Shown here: positions 26,458 to 36,707 of the stretch, piece after piece | Layout of the letters: each line of letters begins with the position of its first letter | How positions within the stretch are numbered: position 1 is the first letter of the stretch | Assembly (NCBI RefSeq): GCF_004283175.1 | Contig: NZ_RXNW01000007.1 | Location: forward strand, 124,001 to 188,000 | Source: Legionella longbeachae | GTDB lineage: Bacteria > Pseudomonadota > Gammaproteobacteria > Legionellales > Legionellaceae | Reading direction: 5' to 3' | DNA: 64,000 nucleotides | Made by a program: the position numbers and the translations under genes | The notes under the pieces: generated by a model | Databases searched by the model: none | Seen by the model: only the letters and a program-made list of their open reading frames with translations | What the model was told of the DNA's origin: nothing

Positions 26458-26748
26458 ATGCCAATTTATGAATATCAATGTACAAGTTGTCATCACCATT
26501 TTGATTTGATGCAAAAAATCAGTGACGATCCAATAAAACAATGTCCCGTTTGTTATAAGGATACCGTAGTTAAGTTGGTTTCTGCGGCTGGTTTTCAGTT
26601 AAAAGGCACTGGATGGTATGCTACTGACTTTAAAAATAAAAGCAGTAAATCAAAGGAAGAGGGGGCTAAGAATGACGAATCTACTTCCACTATTCAGGCC
26701 AATGATACGACTGCATCTAATACAACAAAAGATGGTGATACCAAGTGA
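26458..26748 (+). CDS. FmdB-family zinc-ribbon protein
   Basis: This is a 96-residue small protein. The N-terminal MPIYEYQCTSCHHHFDLMQK...KQCPVCYKDTVVKL is the CxxC-x(n)-CxxC zinc ribbon of the FmdB family (Cys8, Cys11 and the CPVC pair), followed by LVSAAGFQLKGTGWYATDF and a disordered Lys/Ser/Thr tail. Members are often encoded directly before DUF502 and aspS, as here; the biochemical role is unknown (named after a putative regulator of formamidase). The stop overlaps the next start by four bases. Confidence 0.93.
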   Translation: MPIYEYQCTSCHHHFDLMQKISDDPIKQCPVCYKDTVVKLVSAAGFQLKGTGWYATDFKNKSSKSKEEGAKNDESTSTIQANDTTASNTTKDGDTK

Positions 26749-27374
26749 GAACGCTGTCATTAAGACGCTATTTACTTGCTGGATTGGTAGTATGGTTACC
26801 CATACTTATCACCATTGGCGTGTTACGATTTATTATTGACTTACTTGATAATACTTTAGCTTTGATTCCTAAAGTCTATCAACCTGAGCAATTGATAGGA
26901 CATCACATTCCTGGTTTGGGAGTTATCTTATCATTATTAATATTGCTGATTACAGGGATAATCGCTACCAATTATTTTGGTCAAAGGCTCGTTGCATGGG
27001 GAGAATCTATTCTTTCAAAAATCCCTTTGGTTCGTTCAATTTATAAAACAGTTAAACAGGTAATTAATGCGGTAGTATCAACAAACAGCGAAGCTTTTCG
27101 TAAAGTAGTCCTCATTGAATACCCGCGCAAAGGATTATGGAGTATTGCATTCCAAACGGGGACATCAAATAGCCAAATTAATGATAAATTAAAAGATACA
27201 CTTATTTCTGTATTTATACCTACTACTCCTAATCCAACTTCGGGCTTTCTGATGATGATTCCCAAGCGAGATGTTGTGGAACTGGATATGAGTATTGATG
27301 AAGCACTCAAACTTATAATTTCTTTAGGAGTAATGCCGCCCACACCAAGTGCTGCATTACTAGCAACAAGTTAA
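26745..27374 (+). CDS. DUF502 membrane protein
   Basis: The 209-residue protein has two membrane spans (about 7-30, RRYLLAGLVVWLPILITIGVL; and 60-82, GVILSLLILLITGIIATNYF) and the conserved soluble segment SKIPLVRSIYKTVKQVINAV, FRKVVLIEYPRKGLWSIAFQTG and FIPTTPNPTSGFL typical of DUF502. Start is GTG at 26745 within the ATG/GTGA overlap with the FmdB gene. Function unknown; in plants a relative is involved in ER/vacuole processes. Conserved neighbour of aspS in gammaproteobacteria. Confidence 0.92.
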   Translation: MRTLSLRRYLLAGLVVWLPILITIGVLRFIIDLLDNTLALIPKVYQPEQLIGHHIPGLGVILSLLILLITGIIATNYFGQRLVAWGESILSKIPLVRSIYKTVKQVINAVVSTNSEAFRKVVLIEYPRKGLWSIAFQTGTSNSQINDKLKDTLISVFIPTTPNPTSGFLMMIPKRDVVELDMSIDEALKLIISLGVMPPTPSAALLATS

Positions 27375-27400
27375 TAAATATTTTATAGGCGGTTTTTTAT

Positions 27401-29182
27401 ATGCGTACACACCATTGTTTAGAGGTTAATGAATTAAGTTTAGGGAAAGAAGTGATTGTATGCGGCTGGGTTCATAACCGTCGTGACCATGGTGGAGTGA
27501 TATTTTTAGATATTCGCGATAGCTCAGGTCTATTGCAAGTCGTATATGAACCAGAAAATGTAAAAGCTTTTTCAGATGCAGAAAAACTTCGCTCAGAATT
27601 TGTGGTACGAGTGACAGGTGTGGTGCGTCAACGGCCAGCTGGTATGATTAATGAAACTATGGCAACGGGAAAAGTTGAAGTAGTTGGAACGCTGCTGGAG
27701 ATTCTAAACCAATCACCTACACCTCCATTCTTGCCTGATGATTTTCAGATAGTTAATGAGGACTTACGCTATAAATACCGTTATATTGATTTGCGACGTC
27801 CTGCTATGAAACATAAGCTTACAGTGCGTCATCAGTTAAATAGTTGTATCCGTACCTATCTTAACGAGCAAAATTTTCTTGATATTGAAACCCCTATGTT
27901 AACCAAAGCTACACCAGAAGGTGCACGCGATTATTTAGTACCATCAAGAGTGCACCCGGGTCAGTTTTATGCACTTCCACAATCGCCGCAACTATTTAAA
28001 CAACTACTAATGATTTCAGGATTTGACAAGTACTATCAGATTGTTCGTTGTTTTCGTGATGAAGATTTGCGTGCTGATAGACAACCTGAATTTACTCAGC
28101 TTGACATTGAAATGGCCTTTATTGATGAAGAGTGCATTTTAAATCTTATTGAAGGTTTACTGAAAACGGTATTCAAGCAAATCCTAAATGTGGACTTGCC
28201 TGAAAAACTAAAAAGGATGTCCTATGCTGAAGCAATGAGGCGCTTTGGTAGTGATAAACCTGACTTGCGTAACCCTTTAGAGCTTGTCGATGTAGCTGAT
28301 TTAGTAAAAGAATCTGATTTTAAGGTATTTTCAGTTGCCGCTAATGATATAGACTCAAGGGTTGTTGCCCTAAGATTACCCGGAGGTTGCGATCTTAGCA
28401 GAAAAGATTTAGATGATTATGGACGTTTTGTTTCTATTTATGGGGCCAAGGGACTTGCTTATATTAAAGTAAATAATCTTGCTGAGGGAATGACCGGTCT
28501 TCAATCGCCGATTTTGAAATTTCTTTCAGAAGATGCCATTAACGCTATTTTACATCGTACTGAAGCCAAAACAGGTGATGTTATATTCTTCGGTGCTGAT
28601 AAAAGTCATATAGTCAATGAGTCTATGGGGGCATTGCGAATTAAATTAGGACATGACAAAAATTTACTCAAAGCAAGTTGGGAACTGTTATGGATTATTG
28701 ATTGGCCCATGTTTGAACTGGATTATGAGAGCAAAAAATTAAGTCCTATGCATCATCCTTTTACGTCACCCAAAAATTTAGATCCTAATAACTTGCGTAC
28801 CAACCCAACCCATACGTTAGCCAAAGCTTATGATATAGTGATTAATGGTTATGAAATTGGTGGTGGTTCGATACGAATTCATCAATCAGAGTTACAAAAA
28901 GCAGTGTTTGAGTTACTTGGAATTAATGAACAAGAAGCTCAGGAAAAGTTTGGCTTTTTATTAGATGCTTTACAATATGGAGCTCCTCCACATGGAGGTA
29001 TTGCCCTTGGCATCGATCGTTTAGCTATGTTATTAACAGACTCAACATCTATCAGAGATGTAATTGCTTTTCCTAAAACTCAAACGGCATCGTGTCCTTT
29101 AACGAGTGCACCGTCACCTACGGGAAGTGCACAACTAACAGAATTAGGAATAAGACTTGCTCCAACTACGCAAACTAAATAA
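27401..29182 (+). CDS. aspS: aspartyl-tRNA synthetase
   Basis: This class II synthetase charges tRNA-Asp (bacterial type with GAD insertion domain). The 593 residues run from the OB-fold anticodon domain (1-105, [21 protein letters not shown]) and motif 2 ([20 protein letters not shown]) through the GAD insertion to motif 3 ([13 protein letters not shown]). [15 protein letters not shown] is the flipping-loop region. The stop is followed closely by the MscS-type gene. Whether it is discriminating or also charges tRNA-Asn cannot be told without checking for asnS or gatCAB elsewhere. Confidence 0.97.
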   Translation: MRTHHCLEVNELSLGKEVIVCGWVHNRRDHGGVIFLDIRDSSGLLQVVYEPENVKAFSDAEKLRSEFVVRVTGVVRQRPAGMINETMATGKVEVVGTLLEILNQSPTPPFLPDDFQIVNEDLRYKYRYIDLRRPAMKHKLTVRHQLNSCIRTYLNEQNFLDIETPMLTKATPEGARDYLVPSRVHPGQFYALPQSPQLFKQLLMISGFDKYYQIVRCFRDEDLRADRQPEFTQLDIEMAFIDEECILNLIEGLLKTVFKQILNVDLPEKLKRMSYAEAMRRFGSDKPDLRNPLELVDVADLVKESDFKVFSVAANDIDSRVVALRLPGGCDLSRKDLDDYGRFVSIYGAKGLAYIKVNNLAEGMTGLQSPILKFLSEDAINAILHRTEAKTGDVIFFGADKSHIVNESMGALRIKLGHDKNLLKASWELLWIIDWPMFELDYESKKLSPMHHPFTSPKNLDPNNLRTNPTHTLAKAYDIVINGYEIGGGSIRIHQSELQKAVFELLGINEQEAQEKFGFLLDALQYGAPPHGGIALGIDRLAMLLTDSTSIRDVIAFPKTQTASCPLTSAPSPTGSAQLTELGIRLAPTTQTK

Positions 29183-29285
29183 AATTTTAGGGGTAGGATG
29201 TTTGTTGGCAATGAGAAGTAATAACATACATCCTTCCTCCATGCGCTACGTGTTTTTTTTCTTTAAGCAACTCGTTTTGCAAATA

Positions 29286-32204
29286 ATGTCCACAAGCCAA
29301 AAAATTGCCATTATTTTATTCTTTTTGTTTTTTGGTTGTTCATTATATGCGGCAACTACATCAGCTCCTGTAAAAAATCCTACAACGTTCATTGAATACT
29401 TAACTCAAGAAAAAGCCCATTTGATTTCATCAATTCAAGAAACAACCCAACCGATAACCCTAAAAAATGAAAAAGAATACGCTGCTAAAATGAAGCAAGT
29501 GTCATCAATACTGACAATGATAGATGTTAAAATAAAAAGCCTGGAGGGTTTTCTTGAACATGAAAATAAAGAACAAAATTACTTGAATCAGCGTTTAAAA
29601 CTCCTTCAACAGTTACCTATTGTTAAAGAAGACACAACGGTTCCTGAACGGGTTGCGAGGGTAGAAAATTTACTTATAATTAACAAACAAACGATACAGC
29701 TAACTACTGATAATTTAAAACTGGCAAATGATTATCAATCTGCTCTTACTGAAGAAATAAAGAATTTAGAGTTTTGGCATTCAAATTTTGTTCTTGAACA
29801 AAAATTAGTACAAATAAAAACTGTAAAAGAAAAGCTTAATCGACAACTTCTTGATCTTTATGAAAATATTAACAATCAGCCTAGTAAGCGATCCAAACAA
29901 CCCCCTTTATCTTCATCTGATTATGAAGCAAAATTATTGATTAACAATCAAAATATTGCTGTTGTTCAAAATCGCATCAACGCCTTAAACATTCAAAGAA
30001 CACTAGTCAAAGGAGACATGATTTATCTTAAAAATCCAGATACAAAAAATTTACAATTAATTACTGATATTTATAAAGATGCATTAAATCAATACTCCAA
30101 GATTGAAAAATCGTTGCAACAAATAAATACTTTTCTTGAGCACGAAATCAAACTAGTTACAGCTCTTAATTTGAAACAATCAATTAATTCATTACAAAAA
30201 ACTTTGACTCAAGAAATCAATGAATCCAAAAAGCAGAAACAACTTTTGTTTAAGAGTTTAACAGACTATCAAGCACAACTTAAAAAGTTGATGTCTTCAA
30301 GACAAACCCTTGCTGATTATAACATTAATAGCTGGCCAATTATCCTTAATAAAATAGCTGCGATTCCTGGTTTATTTTACAAATATATAAAAACATTAAG
30401 TTTAAAAGTTTATGATAGCTATTTATGGTTAAGCCCATTATCCGTGGTTGTATTATGGAGTGGGTTTGTGATAATAGGGGTTATTTCATTTTTAATAAGT
30501 CGCTTCTTAAAATCTCTGGGTAGGGATAAAGAACGCTCACGCTTAACTGGGTACTTATATGATGGGGTACTGGTTTTAGTACAAAGAAATATACCTTATT
30601 TATGTGTTGTTTCCATGTTGTGGTTATTGCTCACTATTACGCATATTTCTTTCGCGAATTATCAATTATTATTTAAATTAATTGCAGTTTGGTTTACCTT
30701 TAAGATTTTAATTTTAATTGCTCGTTTAGTGTTATTAGAGCGAATAACGGACTCCTCAGGAAAGGATGTTAAACTCTATTACCGTTTAAAATGGTTATTG
30801 CTTTTTGGAGGATGGACAACCGCTTTAATGACTATTGGTCACTTACTCCCTCTGTCTATCCTGATCCAGGATATATTTAACCGATTATTTATGTTATTTA
30901 TTTTAACAGTATCTTTGGTTGCCTGGAAAAGTAAGGATGTAATTCCTTATCTACTTCGTCCTTTATTAAATAGCCAGAAGCGATATGTCAGAAATGCTAT
31001 TTCTCTGTTGGTTATTTTGATGCCAATCGCCGTATTTTCTACCGCCGTAATTGGTTTATTCGGTTTTACTAATTTAGCCTGGAGCATGAGTTTATATTTG
31101 GCTTATGCTTTAATTGTATTAGTAGGATACATTCTAGCTCGAGGATTGTTATTCGATGCGCTTGAGTTATTTTCTGAATTAATGATTTCCTCATTGCGAA
31201 ATGGATGGCTATGGATCGAGGTTTTTTTAAAGCCTATAGATAATATAATGCGAATTATATTGCTTATTATAAGTATCTTAGTTTTATTTCAATTATTTGG
31301 TTGGCATTCTGACTCTATAGTAATGATAAATTTAGGGAAATTTGCTCAATATACGATTGTTAATTTTCCTGGTATTCATATTACTGTATACAGCACAATC
31401 GAGTTTTTTATGCTGCTTGCCTTTTTTGCGTGGGCATCAAAGTGGACTCGGGAATTTTGTTATCGCTGGGTCTATAAAAATACAAAAGATGCAGGCATAC
31501 GTCACAGCCTTTCTGTCTTTAGCCAATATGCTGTAGTTCTTTTAGGTGGTTTTGTAACACTCCATGTGCTGGGATTTGATTTTAGCGGTATGTCAATGAT
31601 AATTGGAGGGTTAGCTGTAGGTATGGGTTTTGGCTTACGGGATTTTGCCAGCAATATTGTAGGTGGCCTTATGCTTCTTATTGAAAGACCAGTAAGAGAA
31701 GGGGATTTAGTCACTATAGGAGAGCATGAAGGGCGAGTTGCTCATATCGGTATTCGTTCCATGCGGGTTTCTTCATGGGATAATATGGAAGTGTTAATTC
31801 CAAATGCAGAAACCTTTAACAAACCCTTTACGAACTGGACACATCAAGACAGTATTGTCAGAACAGTTTTTCCTATAAAAGTGAGTCGTTCAGATGATCC
31901 AGTAATGATTCAACAAATTATTCTGGATGTTTTGGCAACAACCCCGGAAATTGTTGCTGATCCACCTGCTCAGGTTTTTCTCAAGAAAATTGATGAGGCG
32001 CTGCTTGAGTTTGAAGCACGATATTTTATCAATGTCCAAGTTCATACTCGCTTTGAAGTACGGTCTAAAGTATTGTTTGCTATTATGGCTCAATTTAAAG
32101 CAGCAAATGTAAAACCACCCATTGAACCTATCGCGGTTGAGATTAAAGAGAAAGAAGGGCAGAATGATTTCACTGCTAAAAAACATCCCACCACCACAAA
32201 CTGA
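29286..32204 (+). CDS. large MscS-type mechanosensitive channel (MscK/MscM-like)
   Basis: The product is 972 residues from ATG 29286, chosen because it opens a clean signal peptide (MSTSQKIAIILFFLFFGCSLYA). In-frame starts at 29211 and 29241 would bury it; the ribosome site at 29286 is weak. A periplasmic coiled-coil domain (about 25-375) is followed by some ten spans and, near residue 770, the pore helix GMSMIIGGLAVGMGFGLRDF and beta domain LIERPVREGDLVTIGEHEGRV with VLIPNAETFNKPFTNWTH. These are MscS superfamily hallmarks. It releases solutes on hypo-osmotic shock. The stop overlaps mutH by 41 bases, so it is cotranscribed with mutH. Confidence 0.92.
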   Translation: MSTSQKIAIILFFLFFGCSLYAATTSAPVKNPTTFIEYLTQEKAHLISSIQETTQPITLKNEKEYAAKMKQVSSILTMIDVKIKSLEGFLEHENKEQNYLNQRLKLLQQLPIVKEDTTVPERVARVENLLIINKQTIQLTTDNLKLANDYQSALTEEIKNLEFWHSNFVLEQKLVQIKTVKEKLNRQLLDLYENINNQPSKRSKQPPLSSSDYEAKLLINNQNIAVVQNRINALNIQRTLVKGDMIYLKNPDTKNLQLITDIYKDALNQYSKIEKSLQQINTFLEHEIKLVTALNLKQSINSLQKTLTQEINESKKQKQLLFKSLTDYQAQLKKLMSSRQTLADYNINSWPIILNKIAAIPGLFYKYIKTLSLKVYDSYLWLSPLSVVVLWSGFVIIGVISFLISRFLKSLGRDKERSRLTGYLYDGVLVLVQRNIPYLCVVSMLWLLLTITHISFANYQLLFKLIAVWFTFKILILIARLVLLERITDSSGKDVKLYYRLKWLLLFGGWTTALMTIGHLLPLSILIQDIFNRLFMLFILTVSLVAWKSKDVIPYLLRPLLNSQKRYVRNAISLLVILMPIAVFSTAVIGLFGFTNLAWSMSLYLAYALIVLVGYILARGLLFDALELFSELMISSLRNGWLWIEVFLKPIDNIMRIILLIISILVLFQLFGWHSDSIVMINLGKFAQYTIVNFPGIHITVYSTIEFFMLLAFFAWASKWTREFCYRWVYKNTKDAGIRHSLSVFSQYAVVLLGGFVTLHVLGFDFSGMSMIIGGLAVGMGFGLRDFASNIVGGLMLLIERPVREGDLVTIGEHEGRVAHIGIRSMRVSSWDNMEVLIPNAETFNKPFTNWTHQDSIVRTVFPIKVSRSDDPVMIQQIILDVLATTPEIVADPPAQVFLKKIDEALLEFEARYFINVQVHTRFEVRSKVLFAIMAQFKAANVKPPIEPIAVEIKEKEGQNDFTAKKHPTTTN

Positions 32205-32856
32205 ATCTGAGTTAATTGAACGTTGCTCAAGTATTGCTGGCCTTAGTTTCGCTCAATTAAGCTTGAGCTTAAATTTATTGATCCCAATAGATTCTAATCG
32301 ACGAAAAGGGTGGGTTGGCCAAGTCATTGAATTAGCCCTAGGCGCCAATGCCTCTAATAAATCATTACCAGATTTTAAAAATTTAGGTATAGAACTTAAA
32401 ACTCTTCCTATTGGTAAATCAGGAAGACCTACTGAATCAACCTTTATTACATCTATTCCTTTACTAACAGTGCATCAACAACAATGGAAAACGTCCCAAT
32501 GTTACTCTAAGCTCAAGAGGGTTTTATGGATTCCTATAGAAGGGGATACTGATATCCCTTATCCACAAAGAAGGATTGGTCAAGGCTTTTTATGGTCTCC
32601 GAACGAAGCACAAGAACGCGCTCTAGAAGCTGATTGGAATTATTTAACATTGCAAATCAGTACTGGGAATCTTGAAGTTCTTGATGCAAAATCAGGAGAT
32701 TATTTACAAGTAAGACCTAAAGCAGCAAACGGAAGATCCCTATGTTATGGATTTGATAGCCATGGCAATAAAATCAAAACATTACCACGCGGATTTTACC
32801 TAAGAAGCAGTTTTACCGAAAAAATCTTTGGCAATCCACACCAAATTAATTTATAA
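32164..32856 (+). CDS. mutH: DNA mismatch repair endonuclease MutH
   Basis: MutH nicks the unmethylated strand at hemimethylated GATC after activation by MutS/MutL. The 230 residues from ATG 32164 match the family length. KGWVGQVIELALGA is the N-terminal signature and PDFKNLGIELKTLPI carries the catalytic D-x(n)-E-x-K triad; RVLWIPIEG and GQGFLWSP follow as usual. The ORF can be extended upstream to 32122, but that would lie deeper in the channel gene and adds a non-homologous Arg/Lys stretch. Its presence implies Dam-directed mismatch repair. Confidence 0.95.
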   Translation: MISLLKNIPPPQTESELIERCSSIAGLSFAQLSLSLNLLIPIDSNRRKGWVGQVIELALGANASNKSLPDFKNLGIELKTLPIGKSGRPTESTFITSIPLLTVHQQQWKTSQCYSKLKRVLWIPIEGDTDIPYPQRRIGQGFLWSPNEAQERALEADWNYLTLQISTGNLEVLDAKSGDYLQVRPKAANGRSLCYGFDSHGNKIKTLPRGFYLRSSFTEKIFGNPHQINL

Positions 32857-33208
32857 GCTGACTCATGGCATAAATCGCCTTTTTTTAAAATAATAGTTCA
32901 TGAAATCAATAGTGAGCTTCTTGAACTGAATCGAATGTAAATCATAAAATTTAATCGCTATGAAGGCCTGTTAACAATTCATCGCTCTAATTGCTAATAC
33001 ATGATTTATGTTTGAGCCATAGCACATATTTTGCTACACTTCGCCACAATAAAATTCAATGTGATCGCAATTTATATATTTTATAAATTATTAAAACAAC
33101 TACAGCCATTTGCGTACAAAAAATAATAAAAAATATTTTAAATACCTAACTTGAACCAATTTTTCCCGTGATTATCACGGGTTATTTAATTAAACTCAGT
33201 AGCTTCCT
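32857..33208. other. intergenic region after mutH
   Basis: AT-rich spacer without a supportable gene. At 33165-33181 CCCGTGA-TTA-TCACGGG is a perfect seven-pair hairpin that may end transcription from mutH or start the next unit's leader. Confidence 0.4.
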
Positions 33209-33699
33209 ATGAAACCATTTCAAAAAATAGTGACCAATAGGATTGAGAAAGAAATAAGTTCTTTTTTCAAAAATAATATAAAAATGCAATTTAGATTTTC
33301 TTCTACAAATAAAGAAATGGATATTGAACGCCATCTAAAAAAGTGTAGGGATAGATCCAACACTACATATAAAGAATGAAAAAAGTGAGAATCATAACTT
33401 CATGAACGGGATCGGGGTAGATAACCATGAATCTAATCTCAAAAAATCATTTGCTATAAAGGAAGAAAATGAAGTCAATCCTGCTTGCGTAAGCATTGGG
33501 ATAGATGAACTGAATCCTACAACATTGTTCGTTGCAAAACAGAAAAAAAGTGAACATCTCTGCTTAAACGGAATTGGAATAGATAAACCATGAGCCGAAA
33601 TCGAAACCATCTTTCTTCATGGAGAAGGCAAAGAATAATACTCCTACTCATCTGAACGGAGTTGGGATAGATAATTATGAACCCAATTTTTCTAAATAA
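33209..33699 (+). pseudogene. broken gene for a short-repeat protein with five GIGID-type units
   Basis: The intact parent would start at ATG 33209 with a helical leader (MKPFQKIVTNRIEKEISSFF, then ...KEMDIERHL) and continue as five repeats of 22-29 residues, each containing the core [LMV]-[NS]-x-[IV]-G-[IV]-D-x-x-x-[PS]: SVGIDPT, NGIGVDNHES, SIGIDELNPT, NGIGIDN.HEP and NGVGIDNYEPN. Cores lie at 33345, 33411, 33495, 33573 and 33661. Two single-base shifts, each explained by one extra A (in the A6 run at about 33338-33343 and in the AAA at 33585), put repeats 1-4 and repeat 5 in different frames. Restored length is about 160 residues. I do not recognise the family; between repeats the sequence is Lys/Glu/Asn-rich and variable, as in surface or secreted repeat peptides. 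Confidence 0.6.
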
Positions 33700-34082
33700 T
33701 CAAATGGTCGTTCTGTAGAAAAATACCCTTAGATCTCTGTGGCTACTGCCAAGGTGGTTGCCACTGATAGTATTTTGTCAAATTAGCCCAAGTGAAGGAA
33801 GAGCCAGTTTGTATTTAAAACTGCTCCGTCTGAGTAGCGCAGCCATTGACTTTAAGCTTCTGTCATTTACTTATAATTAAAACTGAAACATTGTATAAGG
33901 TGATTATAAATTAGTTCCAAATGGCTATCGTTGGCAAGACACTAAGTTAATGTATTTTATTATAATGAAGCATTAGTAGATCATAGCTATTCTAAAAATG
34001 TACAAATGCCGATATAATTGCATAGCTGTAAACATTTCATTCAGCTAATATCACTTATTTATTCCACTTAAGAAGAAGCATC
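33700..34082. other. intergenic region before the MFS gene
   Basis: No coding frame or clear signal. AAGAAG lies seven bases before ATG 34083 of the MFS gene. Confidence 0.35.
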
Positions 34083-35291
34083 ATGTTATCCAGTTTATTT
34101 CGGCTGCCCCTTGTACCACTCATTGTTATTTCATTATTAGGTTGCTGTATGGAAATCGACATTTCCTTACCCAGTTTTCCTAGTATTATGAGTTATTTCG
34201 GTAGCACAGAAGCACAAGTTCAAAGCACATTAAGCCTTAATTTTTTGGCATTTTGCCTATCTGGATTGTTGTATGGACCATTATCAGAATCTTGGGGTAG
34301 AAGGGGCTTAATGCTTTTTGGAGCAACCTGCTTCTTGATTGGGGCAGTTGGTTGTGTATTTTCATTTTCTATATACCAATTAATGTTTTGGCGTTTTATT
34401 CAAGGCTTGGGTGCTAGTAGTACTTTAGTTATGGGCTTTGCTATGATCTCCGATCGGTATAGTGGCGAAGTAGCTGCAAATTACATTGGTAAAATTAACG
34501 CTTACGTTACTATATTTATGGCTGCTGCACCCATTTTAGGAAGTGCTATTATCAATTATTTTACTTGGAGAGCAAATTTTACATTCGTTGCGATGATTGC
34601 TTTGATTTCCTGGCTTTTTTTGATCTGGCAATTGCCGGAAACTAAAACCAAGAAGCAGCCTTTAAGTATTTTGACTCTATTTAAAGATTATTGGACAGTT
34701 TTCTCCCATGGTAAATTTGTAATTTATGCCAGTATGCCAAATATGTTAGTTACGGCTTATTTAACATTTGTAGGTAGTGCATCATTTTATTATATTAATA
34801 CATGTAAGTTATCCTATTTCCAGTTCGCCATGCAGCAAGGAATGATTGTATTGATATTTTCACTTACAAGTTTTTATGCTGAAAAAGTGATTGCACGAAT
34901 TGGAAGTCGAAAAGCAGTCAATTTTGGGATGGTGTGCTGTACAATATCCATTGTACTTTTCACTTATTTTGCTTTCGACTATCCAGAATCCCCTCATTTG
35001 ATTACATTTGCAATGTGTTGGATGGCAGTAGGCTGTGCTTTTCCAATGAGCGTTACTTTTGCTCAATCATTGGAAATCTTACCCAATCTAAAAGGAACAT
35101 GTTCTTCATTTATTATGTCCACGCGTTTGTTTGTTTCATCAGGGGCAGTGGCTTTAACTGGGCTGTTATTTGATGGTTCGATGCGTCCTGTTGCTCTTGT
35201 TATTGATGGGGCTATCATTATAGGAATCAGTCTGTATTTCCTAATAGAACGAATGACAACTTCCAACGATAATCTATTGGAAGTAACCTAA
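34083..35291 (+). CDS. MFS multidrug exporter, Bcr/CflA type
   Basis: The 402-residue protein has 12 predicted spans. MEIDISLPSFPSIMSYFGST just after TM1 is the Bcr/CflA signature (D-x-x-x-P-S/A-x-P-x-I), and LLYGPLSESWGRRGLMLFG is the MFS loop 2-3 motif A. FWRFIQGLGASSTLVMGFAMISDRY is motif C-adjacent TM4-TM5. Such proteins are proton-driven drug or sulfonamide/dipeptide exporters in the inner membrane. Alone on its strand; substrate unknown. Confidence 0.92.
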   Translation: MLSSLFRLPLVPLIVISLLGCCMEIDISLPSFPSIMSYFGSTEAQVQSTLSLNFLAFCLSGLLYGPLSESWGRRGLMLFGATCFLIGAVGCVFSFSIYQLMFWRFIQGLGASSTLVMGFAMISDRYSGEVAANYIGKINAYVTIFMAAAPILGSAIINYFTWRANFTFVAMIALISWLFLIWQLPETKTKKQPLSILTLFKDYWTVFSHGKFVIYASMPNMLVTAYLTFVGSASFYYINTCKLSYFQFAMQQGMIVLIFSLTSFYAEKVIARIGSRKAVNFGMVCCTISIVLFTYFAFDYPESPHLITFAMCWMAVGCAFPMSVTFAQSLEILPNLKGTCSSFIMSTRLFVSSGAVALTGLLFDGSMRPVALVIDGAIIIGISLYFLIERMTTSNDNLLEVT

Positions 35292-35737
35292 TATTTTGTT
35301 GGGGTTTCATGTGAGTGAGGCAAAGTACTATGAGAGATATCTAATTTGGGACACGCAATATAAGGATAAACGGCTTTAAATAAAAGGCATCAGAAGATGC
35401 ATGATACATTTTTTTAATGTTCGTCTGGTCTGCCTATTATCCAAAATATCTTCAATTGAATAAAATAGTCAATGATTCCAGTGTGAGTTAATCGTATTAT
35501 TTAAACAAATAAATCTGGGATTGATAGTGATTGCAAAATTAAAGAATAAAATTCCATTAATTACTGGCAGTACAAAATCAATTGGTCTTTTGCAAAAAGG
35601 ACTCTACTGTAACGTAACAGGAAGGCTCTCAAAGTCTGAAGAATATGACGAATACCTCTACTAGGATGTTTGTTGCGAACAAAATATGTTGCATATGAAG
35701 CGAAAGTTAGATGACCCTTCGCTTCATGATGTATTTA
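35292..35737. other. intergenic region with an SDR fragment
   Basis: Apart from the short SDR-like frame at 35527 no gene is visible between the MFS exporter and the minus-strand orphan gene. Confidence 0.4.
35527..35664 (+). pseudogene. N-terminal remnant of an SDR oxidoreductase
   Basis: A GTG-started frame of 45 residues reads VIAKLKNKIPLITGSTKSIG followed by an unrelated tail ending in a stop. LKNKIPLITGSTKSIG matches the first strand and Gly-rich loop (T-G-x-x-x-G-I-G) of SDR enzymes with one Gly replaced by Ser. Nothing downstream continues the fold. A relic of gene loss is likely; chance is possible for so short a match. Confidence 0.45.
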
Positions 35738-36535
35738 TCAGTCAGATTTGGAGTAATTCAAAGTCAAGACAGAAGGAAGCATTCCTTTAATTTGTTCTAC
35801 TGGCTGTTTCACTTTAGATGTTAGAAGTTCTCTAAAATGAGGGTCAGTTGCAAAATAACGAATTGCACTTTCAACACCTTTAAAAACACCTACATCCAGT
35901 TCTCTTCTTTCTACACTGGCTTGTAAATCTAGAAGACGATTTTGATCTACACTAGGTGTGGGTGCTGTAAAAAATGAATATACCGATGAAATGCTATTCC
36001 AAATGGTGCTTTTAGGTTGCTCGGCTTCTGATACCGGTTTCCATGCCAGCATAAATTCTGTGGTACATAAAGGAGCAATTAATTTAATTAATCGTTGAAT
36101 ATCGGGATTAGAGAGAGCTTGACTATTGTCCGTACCATCGTATTTATGTTGCCCGCTTTTTAAGCACCAATTATAAATGGTTTTCATTTCGTCGAGCTGA
36201 TTGTGAAAATCTTCAAGACTGAAATTTTGGAGAATATAACCAGCTGCGCCACAATAGAGAAACATACTTAGAAAATATTTCGCAAATTCAGGGACAGGTA
36301 AAAGAAGGCCTAAAAGCCAAGACCCCCCCCATGCTGTGAGCCCTGTACTCATTCCTTGATAAAGATATATTAGATTGGCATTGTATTCAAAGTTATTAAT
36401 GTATTTTCTGATCGAGGCTAGTTGTTCCTCATCTTTTGGGTTAAAGTTTTTTGAAGTTAAGAGTGTTAAAGCCTCTGCACGTTCTCTTTTGTTTTTTTCG
36501 ACAGCAGCCATTCCTTCAACAGTTAGTTTGCCCAC
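35738..36535 (-). CDS. orphan protein with central hydrophobic hairpin
   Basis: This is a 265-residue protein. GTG 36535 is chosen because AAGGAGA stands six bases upstream; the TTG at 36562 lacks a site, and ATG 36511 has the AAGGA too close. The N-terminal 55 residues are charged and helical, a hydrophobic hairpin (SWLLGLLLPVPEFAKYFLSM and LYCGAAGYILQNF) occupies about residues 70-105, and the rest is polar with an Arg/Glu helix. No domain recognised. It lies divergently from the two kinase genes and shares their orphan, AT-rich character, so it may be part of the same effector-like cluster. Confidence 0.65.
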   Translation of the reverse strand: MGKLTVEGMAAVEKNKRERAEALTLLTSKNFNPKDEEQLASIRKYINNFEYNANLIYLYQGMSTGLTAWGGSWLLGLLLPVPEFAKYFLSMFLYCGAAGYILQNFSLEDFHNQLDEMKTIYNWCLKSGQHKYDGTDNSQALSNPDIQRLIKLIAPLCTTEFMLAWKPVSEAEQPKSTIWNSISSVYSFFTAPTPSVDQNRLLDLQASVERRELDVGVFKGVESAIRYFATDPHFRELLTSKVKQPVEQIKGMLPSVLTLNYSKSD

Positions 36536-36707
36536 AGTACTCTCCTTGAAAAAAATAATCAATAAAGCCCATTCATCCTACCCGAAGTGATGAGAAATAT
36601 GCTATTTCTTTTTTAAGAAAAATAATACATTTCTTACTAAACAAGTTAACGGTTCATGTATATTGATATACAATAAAACATATTGATTAAATATATTTTC
36701 AAAATAG

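Noticed and set aside
33402-33593. Independent 63-residue gene
   Set aside because: It is only the middle part of the interrupted repeat-protein gene; repeats continue in other frames on both sides.
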